64,000 nucleotides of DNA from Macrotis lagotis (taxonomy: Eukaryota > Chordata > Mammalia > Peramelemorphia > Peramelidae), in the NCBI RefSeq assembly GCF_037893015.1, contig NC_133663.1:1650878-1714877 (forward strand), read 5' to 3'. Positions within the stretch are counted from its first letter, which is position 1. Every line of letters starts with the position of its first letter. Below the pieces are notes generated by a model. It ran no database searches and was not told where the DNA came from. It saw only the letters and a program-made list of their open reading frames with translations. A program made the translations under genes and the position numbers. Shown here one piece after another: positions 52,950 through 63,424 of this stretch.

Positions 52950-53890
52950 GACTTAACTTTAGGTCATTGTGTAGCCCTCACTCCCATTCCATCTCATTCC
53001 CTACAATCTTCATGCCCCAAAGTCCCAGCCAAAAAGCTTCTACCTCTTCCATGTTGCCTGTTTCATAACAAATTTCCCTTCATCTTAAATCTTTTCCTCT
53101 CGTTCCTTCCATTTTCTGGCAATCAATTACCAAGACCTGGGTTCCCCCAATGATCCAGCCTCCATTGCCTTTCTCTCCAGAACCCCTCCTCACCCTCTTC
53201 TCAGTTCACTGGTTCCCCCCTATTCACATCCAGCACCCACTCAAAATCCTGGCAGACCCTGGCAAAAGTAGGCTGACCCCCACAAGGCAATCCCTTCCTC
53301 AATTGGCCTCCACTCTCAAAAATAACTATTCTGCCCTAACTTCTCTGCTGATCCAATTTTGACTCTTCAACTGCCTATTAGACATATTCAAATGGATGTC
53401 CACTGGGTCCAAAATGGAGTTGATCTGTCTTTCCAAATATCCCATTACTGTGGAGGACAGCACTGTCCTGGTCCTCCAGGCTCACACCATAGTCATGCTC
53501 CTCATTCAATCAGTTGTCCAAGCCTGGTTCTTTTTACCTTGTTTCCCAAAGGAGCCCTGCTGATTGTTCTGGTCTCCTTCCACCTACGATTTATGCCCTC
53601 CTTACCCCCAACCACCATCCCTTTCCTGGTCCAGTGGTTCTGACCTAACTGCTCCTCATAGTCCAACTATTTTCTCTGGCTGCCCCTCCCATTTGGAACG
53701 TGCTCCCTCATCTCCAGCTCCTGGGTTTCTTGTGAGTCAAATAGAATCCCATCCCCTCCCTCTAGGAAGTCTTTCCCAAGTCCCCACAATTCTGCCTTCT
53801 CTCTGCTGACTTCCATTTATCTTAGCCAGAAACTATTGGTGACTTATTTCCTGCTTCGATCATGAGCTCTTGGGGGATTTTCTTTTGCCT
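52950..53890 (+). repeat. L2 LINE remnant
   Basis: It contains caactgcctattagacatat, tcaaatggatgtccactggg and later gcccctcccatttggaacgt in the usual L2 order. It is truncated by decay. Confidence 0.55.
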
Positions 53891-53926
53891 TTCTCAGCAT
53901 CCCAAGGAAGGGAGTGCCAGACTCAA

Positions 53927-54068
53927 GGGGTGGCTAGGTGGTGCAGTGGATAGAGCACCAGCCCTGGAGTCAATAGGACTTCAGTTCAAATTCGACCTCA
54001 GACACTTAATTACTTAGCTGTGTGGCCTTGGGCAAGTCACTTAACCCCATTGCCTTGCCAAAAAAAAG
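53927..54068 (+). repeat. Marsupial tRNA-derived SINE
   Basis: The copy runs tggctaggtggtgcagtgga, tagagcaccagccctggagt, ctgtgtggccttgggcaagt, cacttaaccccattgccttg. It is full length and fairly young. Confidence 0.85.
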
Positions 54069-54375
54069 TGCCACTCTTAAGTACTTAATATTTATTGAAA
54101 TGTATGTAATCAACTTAGGAGGGCTCCCAGGGAATTCTCATCCTCTCCCACCAGCCACTTTCCTAAACTACATCACCTCCATAAAGTCTTCATTCTACAA
54201 GATGGCATAAACTCAGCAACTCTCACCTCCCTCAGATTCTTTCCTACTCCATCTTAGCTTCTTTCAACTTGTCACCTTCCCTATTAGACTGAGCTCCATG
54301 AAGGCAAGGCCCATCTGTACTTTTTCTTCATATCTCTAATACCTGCACAATAGACTCAATAAATGTTTGACCCCG
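54069..54375 (+). repeat. L2 LINE 3' end
   Basis: It contains gactgagctccatgaaggca and acctgcacaatagactcaat followed by aaatgttt, an L2 3' terminus. Confidence 0.55.
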
Positions 54376-54399
54376 ACTTTCACCCCTCTTTGCCCTTGC

Positions 54400-55440
54400 C
54401 ATCACTTCTAAGTGTCCATAAAATGCCTTCATCTGATCATTTTGTTACTTCCTTTATCTGAACACCTTTCCTTCTGACTTCTTCATCCTCACCATGAATG
54501 AGTGACCATCAGTCTCTCTAGGCCACCAGGTTTTTCATCGATTCCCACCTGCTCCTCTTTTCCATGCCTGAGCCCCTGGTGGACCAGCTCTTGTTTATAC
54601 AGTCTTCCATCCTGGAAGCCCTCATTCTGTCTTGTCTGATCATGCCCTGTCAGCTCAGCCTTGGCTCCCACTGCCTTCACTGATGGGTTGAATGGGGCTG
54701 GTCCCTCATCCGACTTCCCACCTCATCACTCCACGGACACTGCTCTCCAACAGGCTCTGCATCACCTTGGATACTGTTGGTCCCTCTCCACTCTTCAATT
54801 CCCCCTTCTCTTTGGAGAACATCTTTCTTCTCTGTCTCTCTGGCTGAACCCAGGTTATGTGTGGCCTGAACATCTGGTTCTATCCTCATCCTCAATGGCA
54901 GCTTCATTTGGTGATCTCATCAGCTTCAAAGAGCATTTCTGCTCTCAGATCTATAAATCCAGCCCTAATCTCATATTTTCCAGGCTCACATCTAATTTGG
55001 CCCCTCACACCTCACTCAACTCCTGAGAGTCCATTCATGAGGGAAAAATGTTCTGCACCAGGCCAGGCCCAAGGGGTGTGGTCTGCAAGGCTCTCCTGAT
55101 GCCTCTCCCACCGCCTCTCTTCCTTTCCTAGGGTGCAGGGTGGACAAGGTCTGGGGTTTGGGGCTATAGTCCTGGGCCAAAGGTCAACAGAACCATTGTC
55201 TTCTTTAAGACCTATTTCCAAGGTATTGACTATCTTCTGCGTGCCTCACGGGAATCCTGTCAGGGAAGTTCCAGCTATTTCCACCTTACACCTGAATCTC
55301 CTCCCCAGGTTTTCACCAAGCTCAAATCAGTGCTCATGGATGGAGCATGTCAGTGTACTCTCCTACAATCCCAGCAACCCTCTCAGTAACTACTACTCCC
55401 CTTTGTATGGGGTGTCCTCTCATACCATGTAAGCTACTTG
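54400..55440 (+). repeat. L2 LINE remnant
   Basis: C/T-rich text is followed by tctttaagacctatttccaa and accatgtaagctacttgagg, the order of the L2 3' region. It is decayed. Confidence 0.5.
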
Positions 55441-55459
55441 AGGGCAGGTACACCTTTGC

Positions 55460-55633
55460 TTTTTTTTTTTGTTTTGTTGGGGCTTCTTTTAGTTTTTGCA
55501 AGGCAACAGGGTTAACTGACTTGCCCAAGGCCACACAGCTAGGTAATTATTAAGTGTCTGAGGCCAGATTTGAACTCAGGTACTCCTGATTCCAAGGCCA
55601 GTGCTCTATCCACTGCGCCACCTAGCTGCCCCT
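55460..55633 (-). repeat. Marsupial tRNA-derived SINE
   Basis: Inverted copy from a T-tract and gcaaggcaacagggttaact to ccactgcgccacctagctgc; near consensus. Confidence 0.85.
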
Positions 55634-55679
55634 GGACCTTTGCTTCTTTTTTATGATCACAGATGTTTTAATAATTCAT

Positions 55680-55870
55680 TTATTTTAAAAATATTTTGTT
55701 TCTAACCACATGTAAAAATTTTTAACATTCCTTTTTAAAAAAATTTCAGTCCTAAATTTCTCCCCCCTCATTGCGAAGGCAAGCGACTTGACAAGAGGAT
55801 ATCCATGTGCAATCATATAAAATAGTCATGTTGTGAAAGAAAACACAGAATGCAAAAAAGTAAGTTTAAA
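55680..55870 (-). mobile_element. L1 3' UTR fragment
   Basis: The reverse strand holds typical L1 3' UTR text (ccatgtgcaatcatataaaa; gtcatgttgtgaaagaaaac), like the start of the L1 at 4926. Only the 3' UTR part remains. Confidence 0.6.
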
Positions 55871-55950
55871 ATTGTGTTTGATTTGTATTGTCTTTGTATG
55901 ATAGGCAGCATACATTTAATTTGAGCCTTTAAAGAATGTTGTTTGATTTG

Positions 55951-55956
55951 TTTATT
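55951..55956 (-). terminator. CYB5D2: Candidate CYB5D2 poly(A) signal (AATAAA)
   Basis: The - strand reads AATAAA about 750 bases after the CYB5D2 stop codon, and no earlier canonical hexamer was noticed. The sequence beyond it runs into L1 3' UTR debris with further A-rich hexamers, so the true cleavage site is uncertain. Confidence 0.4.
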
Positions 55957-56704
55957 CACCAGGCTGACCCTGCAGCTTTAAATGGAGGCAAAGGAGGACT
56001 CCCTAGAATTGGTGGCTCCGAAGTTGGCTGTTCTCAAAGAGTGGGAAGCCCCACCCCCAGACCCCCAAGTTATCTTTCAGTAAATCACTATTAAAAGGCC
56101 TCTTCAGGGCTCAGTGCCAGCTCAGCTCTAAGGCTTTCATTGCCAAAGCTAGGAAGCCAAGAAGTTGGCCAGGGTACAGGAAAAGGGGATCCTGATTTTT
56201 GGCTTTGCTCCTGCTTAGCCCTGAGGCTCTGGAACTGGGTTCCTAAGAACCCCTCAAGCAAGACCAGCTAGGGAGGGGGAGGAGAGCTGGGCCAAGAGGA
56301 GAGACTTGAGCTCCTCCTCCAGCATCTGCCATTGACAGTACTCCAGTGGTCTCCTAGGTCTCTGACTGCTGCCCTCCAGCCAGGCTGGAACTTCTCCCCC
56401 ATGCCCAGAAATACCCTTATCTCTAAGGTCCCTTTATGCCTTGGGGTCCCCTCCCTCCTCCTGGATAGCTCTTCCCACAAGCCCAAGGAAAAGGGGTGTC
56501 CAGGTCAGCCATGTCTCCATTCCTACAAGGAGGCTCTCTGGGTAAGCCTCTTGAAGGCAGGACTTTCTTTTCTCCTTTTCTCTTTTCCCATCCCTCCCTC
56601 TGCCTCTGTCTCACTCCCAGCTCCCAGAACTCACAGACCCCTTCATTCCTCTGTCCAGGGCAGGGCTTTCTGGGTGGGGCTTCCTGACCATGCTCCCAAA
56701 GGCC

Positions 56705-56918
56705 TTAGTCCTGCACGATACAGCTGCTGGCCAGCAGTGGGCAGCCTGAGTACTCCTGCAGATTTGGGTTGTCCAAGTCTCCACGGTCCCCATGGCTGCC
56801 GGAAGTTGTCTGGTCAGTGGGGGGACCTGTAGTTCTCACACACACACATCGTGGCTTCTTCCTACCTGGCTGATACAGTTTTCTGGGGACCCCTGTCCAG
56901 TCTCTGGTCACACCTCCA
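56705..56918 (-). CDS. CYB5D2: CYB5D2 exon 3 with stop codon
   Basis: The acceptor is tctatcctcag. The exon encodes [50 protein letters not shown] and ends [10 protein letters not shown] then TAA. It is strongly similar to the human C-terminus, including the CVC and SGCP cysteines, with a slightly different last ten residues. Confidence 0.95.
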
Positions 56919-59900
56919 CTGAGGATAGAAGAGCACAAAGTCAGTCTCTTGGTGAATAAGAGTCTTGGTCTTCCAGATTCAAGGGTCAACTCCTGAACAA
57001 TGATCCACTGAATTTTTCAATATTGAGCATCTGAAGGGCATGTGAGATTGAAGGAGGGGAATTTAAGGCTCTGGGTTCAAGTCCCACCCAGTGACTTCTA
57101 TCTGTGGGGGACTTTGGCAAGCCCTTTCCTCTTTCTGGGCCTCTGATTATGTGAGCCCTGAGAGCTGAGGAGGAAACTTAGGCAGAGTCTGGGTGAGTAT
57201 TGACAGCTAGGGGTATGGTATGAGAAGAGAGAGAGAAAAAGAAAAAAAGGGAGGGGGGAGGAAGAGAGAGAAAGAGAGACAGAGAGATGAAGAGGCAGCC
57301 GTTGGGGCCAGAAGGCAGGGAGCTCCCACTGGTGCCCAACATTTTCTCAGAAAGAGAAGGATGGAGGGGGGAGGTCAGTGAATCTAGACCATGCCCAGTC
57401 TTTTACCCTTTTTACCTGATAAGGATTCCTATCCACAATGTATAAACAAACAATGAATGGAAACGGATGAGGCTAAAAATTATTCCCCATGGATAGGAAG
57501 TCAAAGAATTCTTCAAAGAAGAATCCACAGGAATAAATGTTCCCAATCACTCCTTTTAAGAGAAATTGACACCAAAACAGCCCTCAAGTTTCACTTCACA
57601 ACAGGAAGAGGCAAAGAGGACAAAAGATGGGAATGGTTCATGTTGGCAGGATGTAAACCAACAAGCACATTGATGCAGTGTTGGTGAAGCTGTGAATTGG
57701 GAAAATCAATCCCCCAAAATTCCAAAATTTGGAATTAGGCAAATAAAAAGGTTAAATCATTCCTCTCCTTTGACCACTGTCAATGTCTTAATCTCCTCTT
57801 TGAGCCAGAGTAAGTGGGACACAGAAGAAAGATTCTGGAATCCCAAATCCTGCCTCTGCCATTTACTACCTCTGGGACTTGAGGCAAGTCAACTGACCTA
57901 CCTGGTTCTCAATTTCCTCCTCTGTCAAATGATCCAGTATGCTAGCCTAACAGGTACCAAGAGGGCACCAGAGTACAGAGTACCAGGCCCAGAGCACAGG
58001 ACTTGACTTCAAATTCAACCTCAGACACTTAAAAGTGATGTGACCCTGAGCAAGTCCCTTCATTTCATCTGTCTCAGTTCCCTTCTTTATAAAATGGGAC
58101 AATAGCCACAACCTCATAGGGCTATTGCGAGGATTGAAGGAGTCGATCACTCTGAAGCGTTTCGCACAGCATCCTGCAAACAGGAAGCGCTGTACAAATG
58201 CTGGCTATTATTGTAATTATTAATAACTGGAGGAAGGGAATGAGGCTTTATTAAGCACCACCTCTTATAATCACTGCACCAAGGGCTTCACAGAGATGTC
58301 CTTGTTGGATTCTCACAGCTCTGTAGGTTAGAAGAAACAGGTCAAGAAGGAGAGGCTCTGATAAACGTCTGGGGAATCCTGGGGGACCCACCCCAAGACA
58401 AGGGCCCCAGCCCTGGCTGGTCTCCTGCCCACCTACCTCTGTGGGGAGCACCAGAACCGGCCCGCGCTGGCTGCACTCCACTCCGAGTTACATGCAGGGA
58501 ACTGCTGCTTCTGCTGGTTTTTTATTTCCCTGGCCAACACTCCCTGAGCCATGGTGGCCTCTGCTAGGATAAGGGCAGGAGTAGGTTCTCCATTCTCCTT
58601 GTAGAACCTTCCAATCAGCTTTCCTGGGGGCAATGAAATATCAACATGAGAACAGCTGGGGCTGACAGCCTCACCTGCAGAGCTTCCTGACAGGTTCCAA
58701 AGACATGTATCCCAAATGTTGGGGCCAATGAAGTTGTTCTGTCCTTCCCTGACCTTGCAAATCCTCCCCATCTTACAAGGAAAAGTACCTTCAGTTACGG
58801 TCCCTTACTTGACTACAAGCTGTACTAGGCCAAGAACTCCATTAACCTACTGCTCCCCTTCAATCCCTTCCCTCTATATTCCTCCAGGTCAGGGAAGATC
58901 TTTTGTAATAATGATTATTCTGTAAACACCAAGTGATCATCATGTGTGATCAATGCTAGGAGTAAGGAGACACCCTTCTTGTCCTCAGACTACTTCCAGT
59001 CCAGCGGAGAAGCAAAATACAAACTAATCCATGGCAGATGCAACCAAGGTGAGGGGTATCAGGGGTCCTTGGCCCTTGGCAAACTGGATGGGGGGAATGA
59101 GCTTTGAATTGTCTCCCCCATGGGAATGAGAGCTCTCAGACAACAGGAGCTCTCTTGCTTTTCCAATTGTATCCAAGCCCTCAGCATAGTGAGCATACAA
59201 TCATGAATGAAATGCTTCATTCATTCACATGAATTGGATTTGAAAGCCTAAGTGAATAGGAGGCACAAAGACATGGAAGTGAGGAGTGTTTGGCTGTAGA
59301 ATATGATTCAGGAAGGGATCACAAAGCTGGAAAAGAGGTCCTGCTGACTCATCTGAGCCTGTCAGCCTTCTTTCTTGCTATCTGATCAACACACTCAGGT
59401 TAGATTTCTGTCTGGATCAGGATCCTTGGTGGTCAAGTATAAAATTTCTAAAATATCCCTGAAACTATTCAAAAGAGTCTGAGTTCAAATAGTCACATAC
59501 CAACTGGCTTCAATGAAATTAAACAAACTAGCCTTAGTCTCACTAGGATGGCTACACCATTCCTCTCCAGGATGATGCATACGTTTCTGAGACAGTGTTT
59601 GTAGAGAAATGCTCCAGTGGAAATCTCTTGCTACGATACTACAGGAATTGCCTTTCCTCTGAGCTCATTTTCCCTTGGCTGACTAATGAAAGGTAGGTAA
59701 TACCAGTGGGGGCTTATGCCCTATTCAGTTCAGTGTGGGGTGTTACAGGAGGACTAATACCTCTAATGGGAAGGCTGTTCATCCCCACCTTTGGTGGACA
59801 CTTGCCACCCAACTCTCACCTATGGTTCCAAGAAGCTGTGGCATGTGCAAACAGTCATTCTTTCCTCCACCCCCATCGGCCAGTAAAACTATCTTGGTAG

Positions 59901-62900
59901 ATAGGCTAAACCAGTCAGTAAGGAGACATCCCCAAGTAGAATGAACAGATGAAAACAATTTGTTCCAGTGGCCATCAAGGCAGCTGAAGCAGGTGTTATG
60001 GAGGACTTAAAAGTTTGGGCAAGCACCAAAATCGTCTACTAAACACCGGGCCATCACTAGTGGTCTTGGTTTCCGTCTTGCCACTGAACTTTGATGACTA
60101 TGGAAGAGAGTGAGGCTGATGACTTTGTGCAACTCTGCCAATTCAAATCAATTCAAGAGTCAGTCAAGACATCATTCTTGGTCATCTTAAAAATGAAGGT
60201 TGGAAGATGAATTCACAAGGGCAGATGCAGGCAATACCTTCAAGCTGGGGTATCATCCTCCAGGGAATTCAATTTGTGAGTATAATTTGGGGAGATGAGG
60301 ACCAAAAAGCAGGGACTTTAGAGATCTCAGAGAAAGGGAAAGCAAAATTTGCACACTCCTGGTCCCAAGCATTTTGAGATCCAAGGAGTTTCTCTTGGGA
60401 CTATGTCTATTCTCTAGGAATGTACATTTTAAGAGCCACCCTGCACCTTGTATTCAGTAGGCATCTGATAAAACTTCTTAAACTGGAATAAGTTTTGTCT
60501 CTTTCCAGTTTTATCTCCCAGCAAACCTCCCCCTGGCTTCTTGGTTCCCAAGCAGACCAGCAGACTCAATGGCTACCTGTTACATTGTACTGAGCTGGGC
60601 TTGACCTATGGACCTTGCCCTGCCCTTCAAGTCTAGTCATTCTGGCAAGTTATCACCAACTCTTGTCCTGGGTCCTGGTCAAACCAGAGTCTAAGCCATG
60701 AACTTTAATCAAATTAGGGAAACAGAACACACCCAAAAGGATGGCAAATAACGAAGGGAGGGGAAAGAGCTCCAAAACACTAAGGAAGCAGCATGCCAAG
60801 TCTGAGGGTCTTGGAGAAGGTTTTGGTGCTTGGGAGTGTGGGCTTGGTGTAGAATTTCAAACAGGAGGCCATGCCAGGCAGAGGAGCAGAAAAGATGGAA
60901 AGGATGGTTAAGAGGAGGGTTCATCTATGCCAGAGAACAGAGAGAGCCCCATATTTTGTGGACAGTGGAGTCAAGATTTGGGGGCTGGACTTTATGAAGA
61001 TTATTTTGGCAGTGGATTGGGAGTGAAAGGAGACTAGAGGGCAGGGAGATCCAAAGGAAGACTAGGGACAGTCCAGGAGAAAGGAAATGGCATTTTTCTC
61101 CTTTTTGGTCTTCTACAAAATGAGGGTGGACTCCAAAATTTGTTAGGACCAAAAGAAAGATGAGGAAGAGGCTGAAGACCAGGGCAGGTGAGAATCAGCT
61201 GAAGGAACTGAGGACTTTTCACTTGGAAAACAGAGTACTTTGGGGGAACACCATAGCTATGCTCAAGTTTAAGTGTTTTTCTATGGAATAGATTAAGCAT
61301 CAAGTGTCTACTAAGTGTGAAGGACTAAGAATACAAAGAAAGAAGCTCACCATGTTTGGGGGAGAAAACAAACATAAGATACATTCTAGACACAGGCTCC
61401 ATAGGAAAGACATGGAGGAAAGGTCCTGGAATGAAGAGGTGAGGGAGGACTTGCAGAAGGGAGGACTTCAACTAGAATTTAAAAGGAAGCCAGAGAGGTC
61501 TTCAATCAGAGTAAAGGAAGGAGAGTTCCAGGTATACAGAACAGCCAGAGAAAATACTAGGAGCCAACAGAGACAAGAGTCTCATTTGGGGATCAGCCAG
61601 GAAGCCAGGGTCAGTGGGTTTAAGACAACTGGAAATGTAGGTAGGACTCGAGTCATGAAGAGCTTTGACCCCCAAACATTTCAAAATTTGTTCTGGAGGG
61701 GACAGGAAGCACTAGAGTTGAGTGGGGTGCCATGGTGGAAAGGTCACTTTACTGACTAGAAGAGGGTCTGGAATGGGGAAGATATTTGAGGTGGGCAGAC
61801 ACAACCCCATTTCCCCACCTAATGGTTGGTGTTCTCTAACAAAAGAGGCAGCAAGATGGCTCAACCGATCTAGTGATGGGCCCAGAGTCAGAAAGACCCG
61901 AGTTCAAATCTGACCCTGAACTCTAGTTGCGTGACTTTGGGCAAGTCACTTAAAGTTTGCCTTCATCCAGTGGAGAAGGAAATGGCAAACCATTGCTAAG
62001 AAACCCCAGGGCCAGTATTAGAGTGCTATGGTCCACAGGATGACAAGGACTTGAACAAGAGAAGACTGGGCTGCTCCTCCCTGGAGACTTTAGATCATTT
62101 GTCAGGATGTGGTGTGTTGAGGGTCCTTAATCCGAGTCTGCTTCTGAGAGAAGGAATTTGGGGTCTCCTCCAGATCACAAGAAAGGGTATGAAATCATCC
62201 TGGCATCTGGGATGGGCACCAGATACAAGCTACAGGAAATAGGTTTTGTCTTCTTTCAGATCAAGGTTCCAGGTACCGAGTCACCCTCATGAGGGTCCAC
62301 ACAAGTTGCTGGACTTCAGACGCTGAGCTGCGCCCAAGATTCCTTTTTTGTGGCTCGCCCAAGGCCACACAGCTAGGCCATCATGAAGTGTCTGAGGCTG
62401 GCTTTGAACTCAGGTCCTCCTGACTCCGGGGCAGGTGCTCTGTCCACTGCCTGGGCCCAGGATCCTTCAGCTGGTGCAAGGTGGGGAATGCCTCGTGGCC
62501 GGGGTGGCTTCCCCTTTGGATGCCGCCCTAAGTCCGCGACCCCGGAACTCTCTCCCCAACCTGTCTTCTGGGTCTTATTTTGGAATGAGCCCCCTGGAAT
62601 CTCCAGACAGTGCTTCCTGGGCAGAACCCTGCCCTCTGCCCCTCCCCCCCGCGGTTCCCCGTTATCTCGCCCCTCCTCGGGATCCCGGCGAGGCGGCCCC
62701 CACCCGGCCCCGGCCCCGGCCCCGCTGCCCCCCGCTGCCCCGGCCCCGCCGCCCCCCGCTGCCCCCCGGCCCCACTGCCCCGCCGCCCCCCGCTGCCCCC
62801 CGGCCCCACTGCCCCGCCGCCCCCCGCTGCCCCGCTGCCCCGCCGCCCCCCGCCCCCGCCGCCCCCCGGCCCCGGCCCGCACCCACGCAGACGTAGTTGT

Positions 62901-63264
62901 CCTCGTAGAAGCGCAGCCAGTCCCGCAGCAGCAGCATCTGCTCGGGGGACAGGTCGGCCACGTCGTCGCTCAGCCCCTCGGCCGAGAAGTCCCCGGTCAC
63001 GAAGGCCCGCGAGGCGTCGCGGCCCGCCAGGGCGCCGTAGGGGCGGCCGCGCGCGTAGTGGGCCCGGCCGGCGCCCACGTCGAACACGCGGCCCAGCAGC
63101 GCCAGGTAGAGGCCGGGCTCGGCGGCGCCCCCGCGGCAGCGGGCCAGCTCGGCGGCGCGGAGCAGCCGGGGCCCCGCCGCGCCGCCCCGGGCCCGCAGCA
63201 GCCAGGCCGCGGCCGCCGCCGCCAGCGCCAGCGCCAGCGCCGCCAGGCGCCCGGCTCCCGGCAT
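56705..63264 (-). CDS. CYB5D2: CYB5D2 (neuferricin), complete, three coding exons
   Basis: Three exons on the - strand (63264-62883, 58623-58437, 56918-56705) join in phase to 261 codons including TAA, giving 260 residues; the human protein has 264 as I recall. The protein starts with [20 protein letters not shown], an alanine/leucine-rich signal or membrane anchor. A cytochrome-b5-like domain of the MAPR family (about residues 32-130) follows, then a cysteine-containing C-terminal region. MAPR proteins (PGRMC1, NENF, CYB5D2) bind heme through tyrosine rather than two histidines; candidate tyrosines are at residues 70 and 76. Neuferricin is a heme-binding, secretory or membrane-associated protein linked to neuronal differentiation and cell survival. 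The gene is convergent with ANKFY1 and divergent from ZZEF1. The start ATG has A at -3. Confidence 0.95.
57845..57945 (+). repeat. MIR fragment
   Basis: It contains cctgcctctgccatttacta, ctgggacttgaggcaagtca, tttcctcctctgtcaaatga. Confidence 0.65.
57960..58220 (+). repeat. MIR/CORE-SINE, near full length
   Basis: It contains ttcaaattcaacctcagaca, gtgaccctgagcaagtccct, cctcatagggctattgcgag and the tail gtacaaatgctggctattat. Confidence 0.75.
58437..58623 (-). CDS. CYB5D2: CYB5D2 exon 2
   Basis: The acceptor is tgcccccag and the donor cagag|gtaggt. The exon encodes [18 protein letters not shown] and [20 protein letters not shown]. The motif NxEWS plus the WCS cysteine is typical of the neuferricin C-terminal half. 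The phases (2 nt in, 2 nt out) fit exons 1 and 3. Confidence 0.95.
60850..61760 (+). repeat. Unassigned ancient interspersed repeat (two pieces)
   Basis: It contains gaagattattttggcagtgg (about 61000) and ggagagttccaggtatacag, agagctttgacccccaaaca (61520-61680). These phrases parallel the copy at 46790-47560. The pieces are out of consensus order, so two insertions or a rearrangement are likely. Confidence 0.45.
61848..62065 (+). repeat. MAR1-type marsupial SINE
   Basis: It contains gacccgagttcaaatctgac, gtgactttgggcaagtcact, gtggagaaggaaatggcaaa, ccattgctaagaaaccccag. Confidence 0.8.
62347..62458 (-). repeat. Marsupial tRNA-derived SINE, truncated
   Basis: Inverted: tggctcgcccaaggccacac, agctaggccatcatgaagtg, ctgactccggggcaggtgct. 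The A-rich 3' tail region is short. It lies just outside the CpG island. Confidence 0.75.
62758..62835. repeat. GC-rich minisatellite, 34-bp period
   Basis: A 34-base unit (gctgccccccggccccactg and onward) starts at 62758 and repeats at 62792 and, diverging, at 62826. It sits in a wider C-rich tract (62640-62880) immediately after the CYB5D2 exon 1 donor on the transcript. The CYB5D2 sense strand is the G-rich one. Confidence 0.8.
62883..63264 (-). CDS. CYB5D2: CYB5D2 exon 1: signal anchor and cytochrome b5-like domain
   Basis: The ATG is at 63264-63262 on the - strand. The exon encodes an Ala/Leu hydrophobic segment (residues 7-23) and then the heme-domain motifs [43 protein letters not shown] and FYEDNYVCV. 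The donor is gtgg|gtgcgg (GT at 62882-62881), in phase 1. The whole exon lies in a CpG island and is extremely GC-rich. Confidence 0.94.
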
Positions 63265-63424
63265 GCTCGGCGCGGCGGAAGGGGCGGCGCGGCGCGGCAG
63301 CCGGAAGCCGGAAGCGGGCGGCGGAAGCGGGCGCGCCCCGGCCCGCCCCCGGCCCGCGCCGCGCCTGCGCCACAGGGGCCCGGCCGGCCGGCGGCGGCGG
63401 CGGCGGCGACGGGCACCGCGGACC
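63265..63424. promoter_or_regulatory. Bidirectional CYB5D2/ZZEF1 promoter
   Basis: The two start codons are divergent and only 160 bp apart. The gap has no TATA box. It does have two adjoining ETS motifs CCGGAAG (63301-63307 and 63308-63314), a further GCGGAAG, GC boxes (GGGGCGG at 63281; CCCGCCCC at 63342), an NRF-1-like site (cgcgcctgcgcc, 63360-63371) and a (CGG)6 run just before the ZZEF1 ATG. ETS, NRF-1 and Sp1 sites are typical of bidirectional CpG-island promoters. Activity is inferred. Confidence 0.8.

Larger units (their letters stand above)
51860..55950. other. ANKFY1-CYB5D2 intergenic (convergent) interval
   Basis: About 4.1 kb between two converging 3' ends. It contains MIR (near 52070), MAR1 (52325-52510), L2 pieces (52950-55440), two tRNA-SINEs and an L1 3' UTR fragment. 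No gene was seen. Confidence 0.75.
56919..58436 (-). other. CYB5D2: CYB5D2 intron 2
   Basis: This 1.5 kb intron contains a GA-rich simple stretch (57225-57290), a MIR fragment near 57845-57945 and a longer CORE-SINE/MIR copy at 57960-58220. Nothing else gene-like was seen. Confidence 0.8.
58624..62882 (-). other. CYB5D2: CYB5D2 intron 1
   Basis: This 4.3 kb intron is mostly unique or old sequence up to 60850. It then holds fragments of an unassigned ancient repeat (60850-61760), a MAR1-type SINE (61848-62065), a tRNA-SINE (62347-62458) and a GC-rich minisatellite abutting exon 1. No internal exon is needed for the reading frame. Confidence 0.75.
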
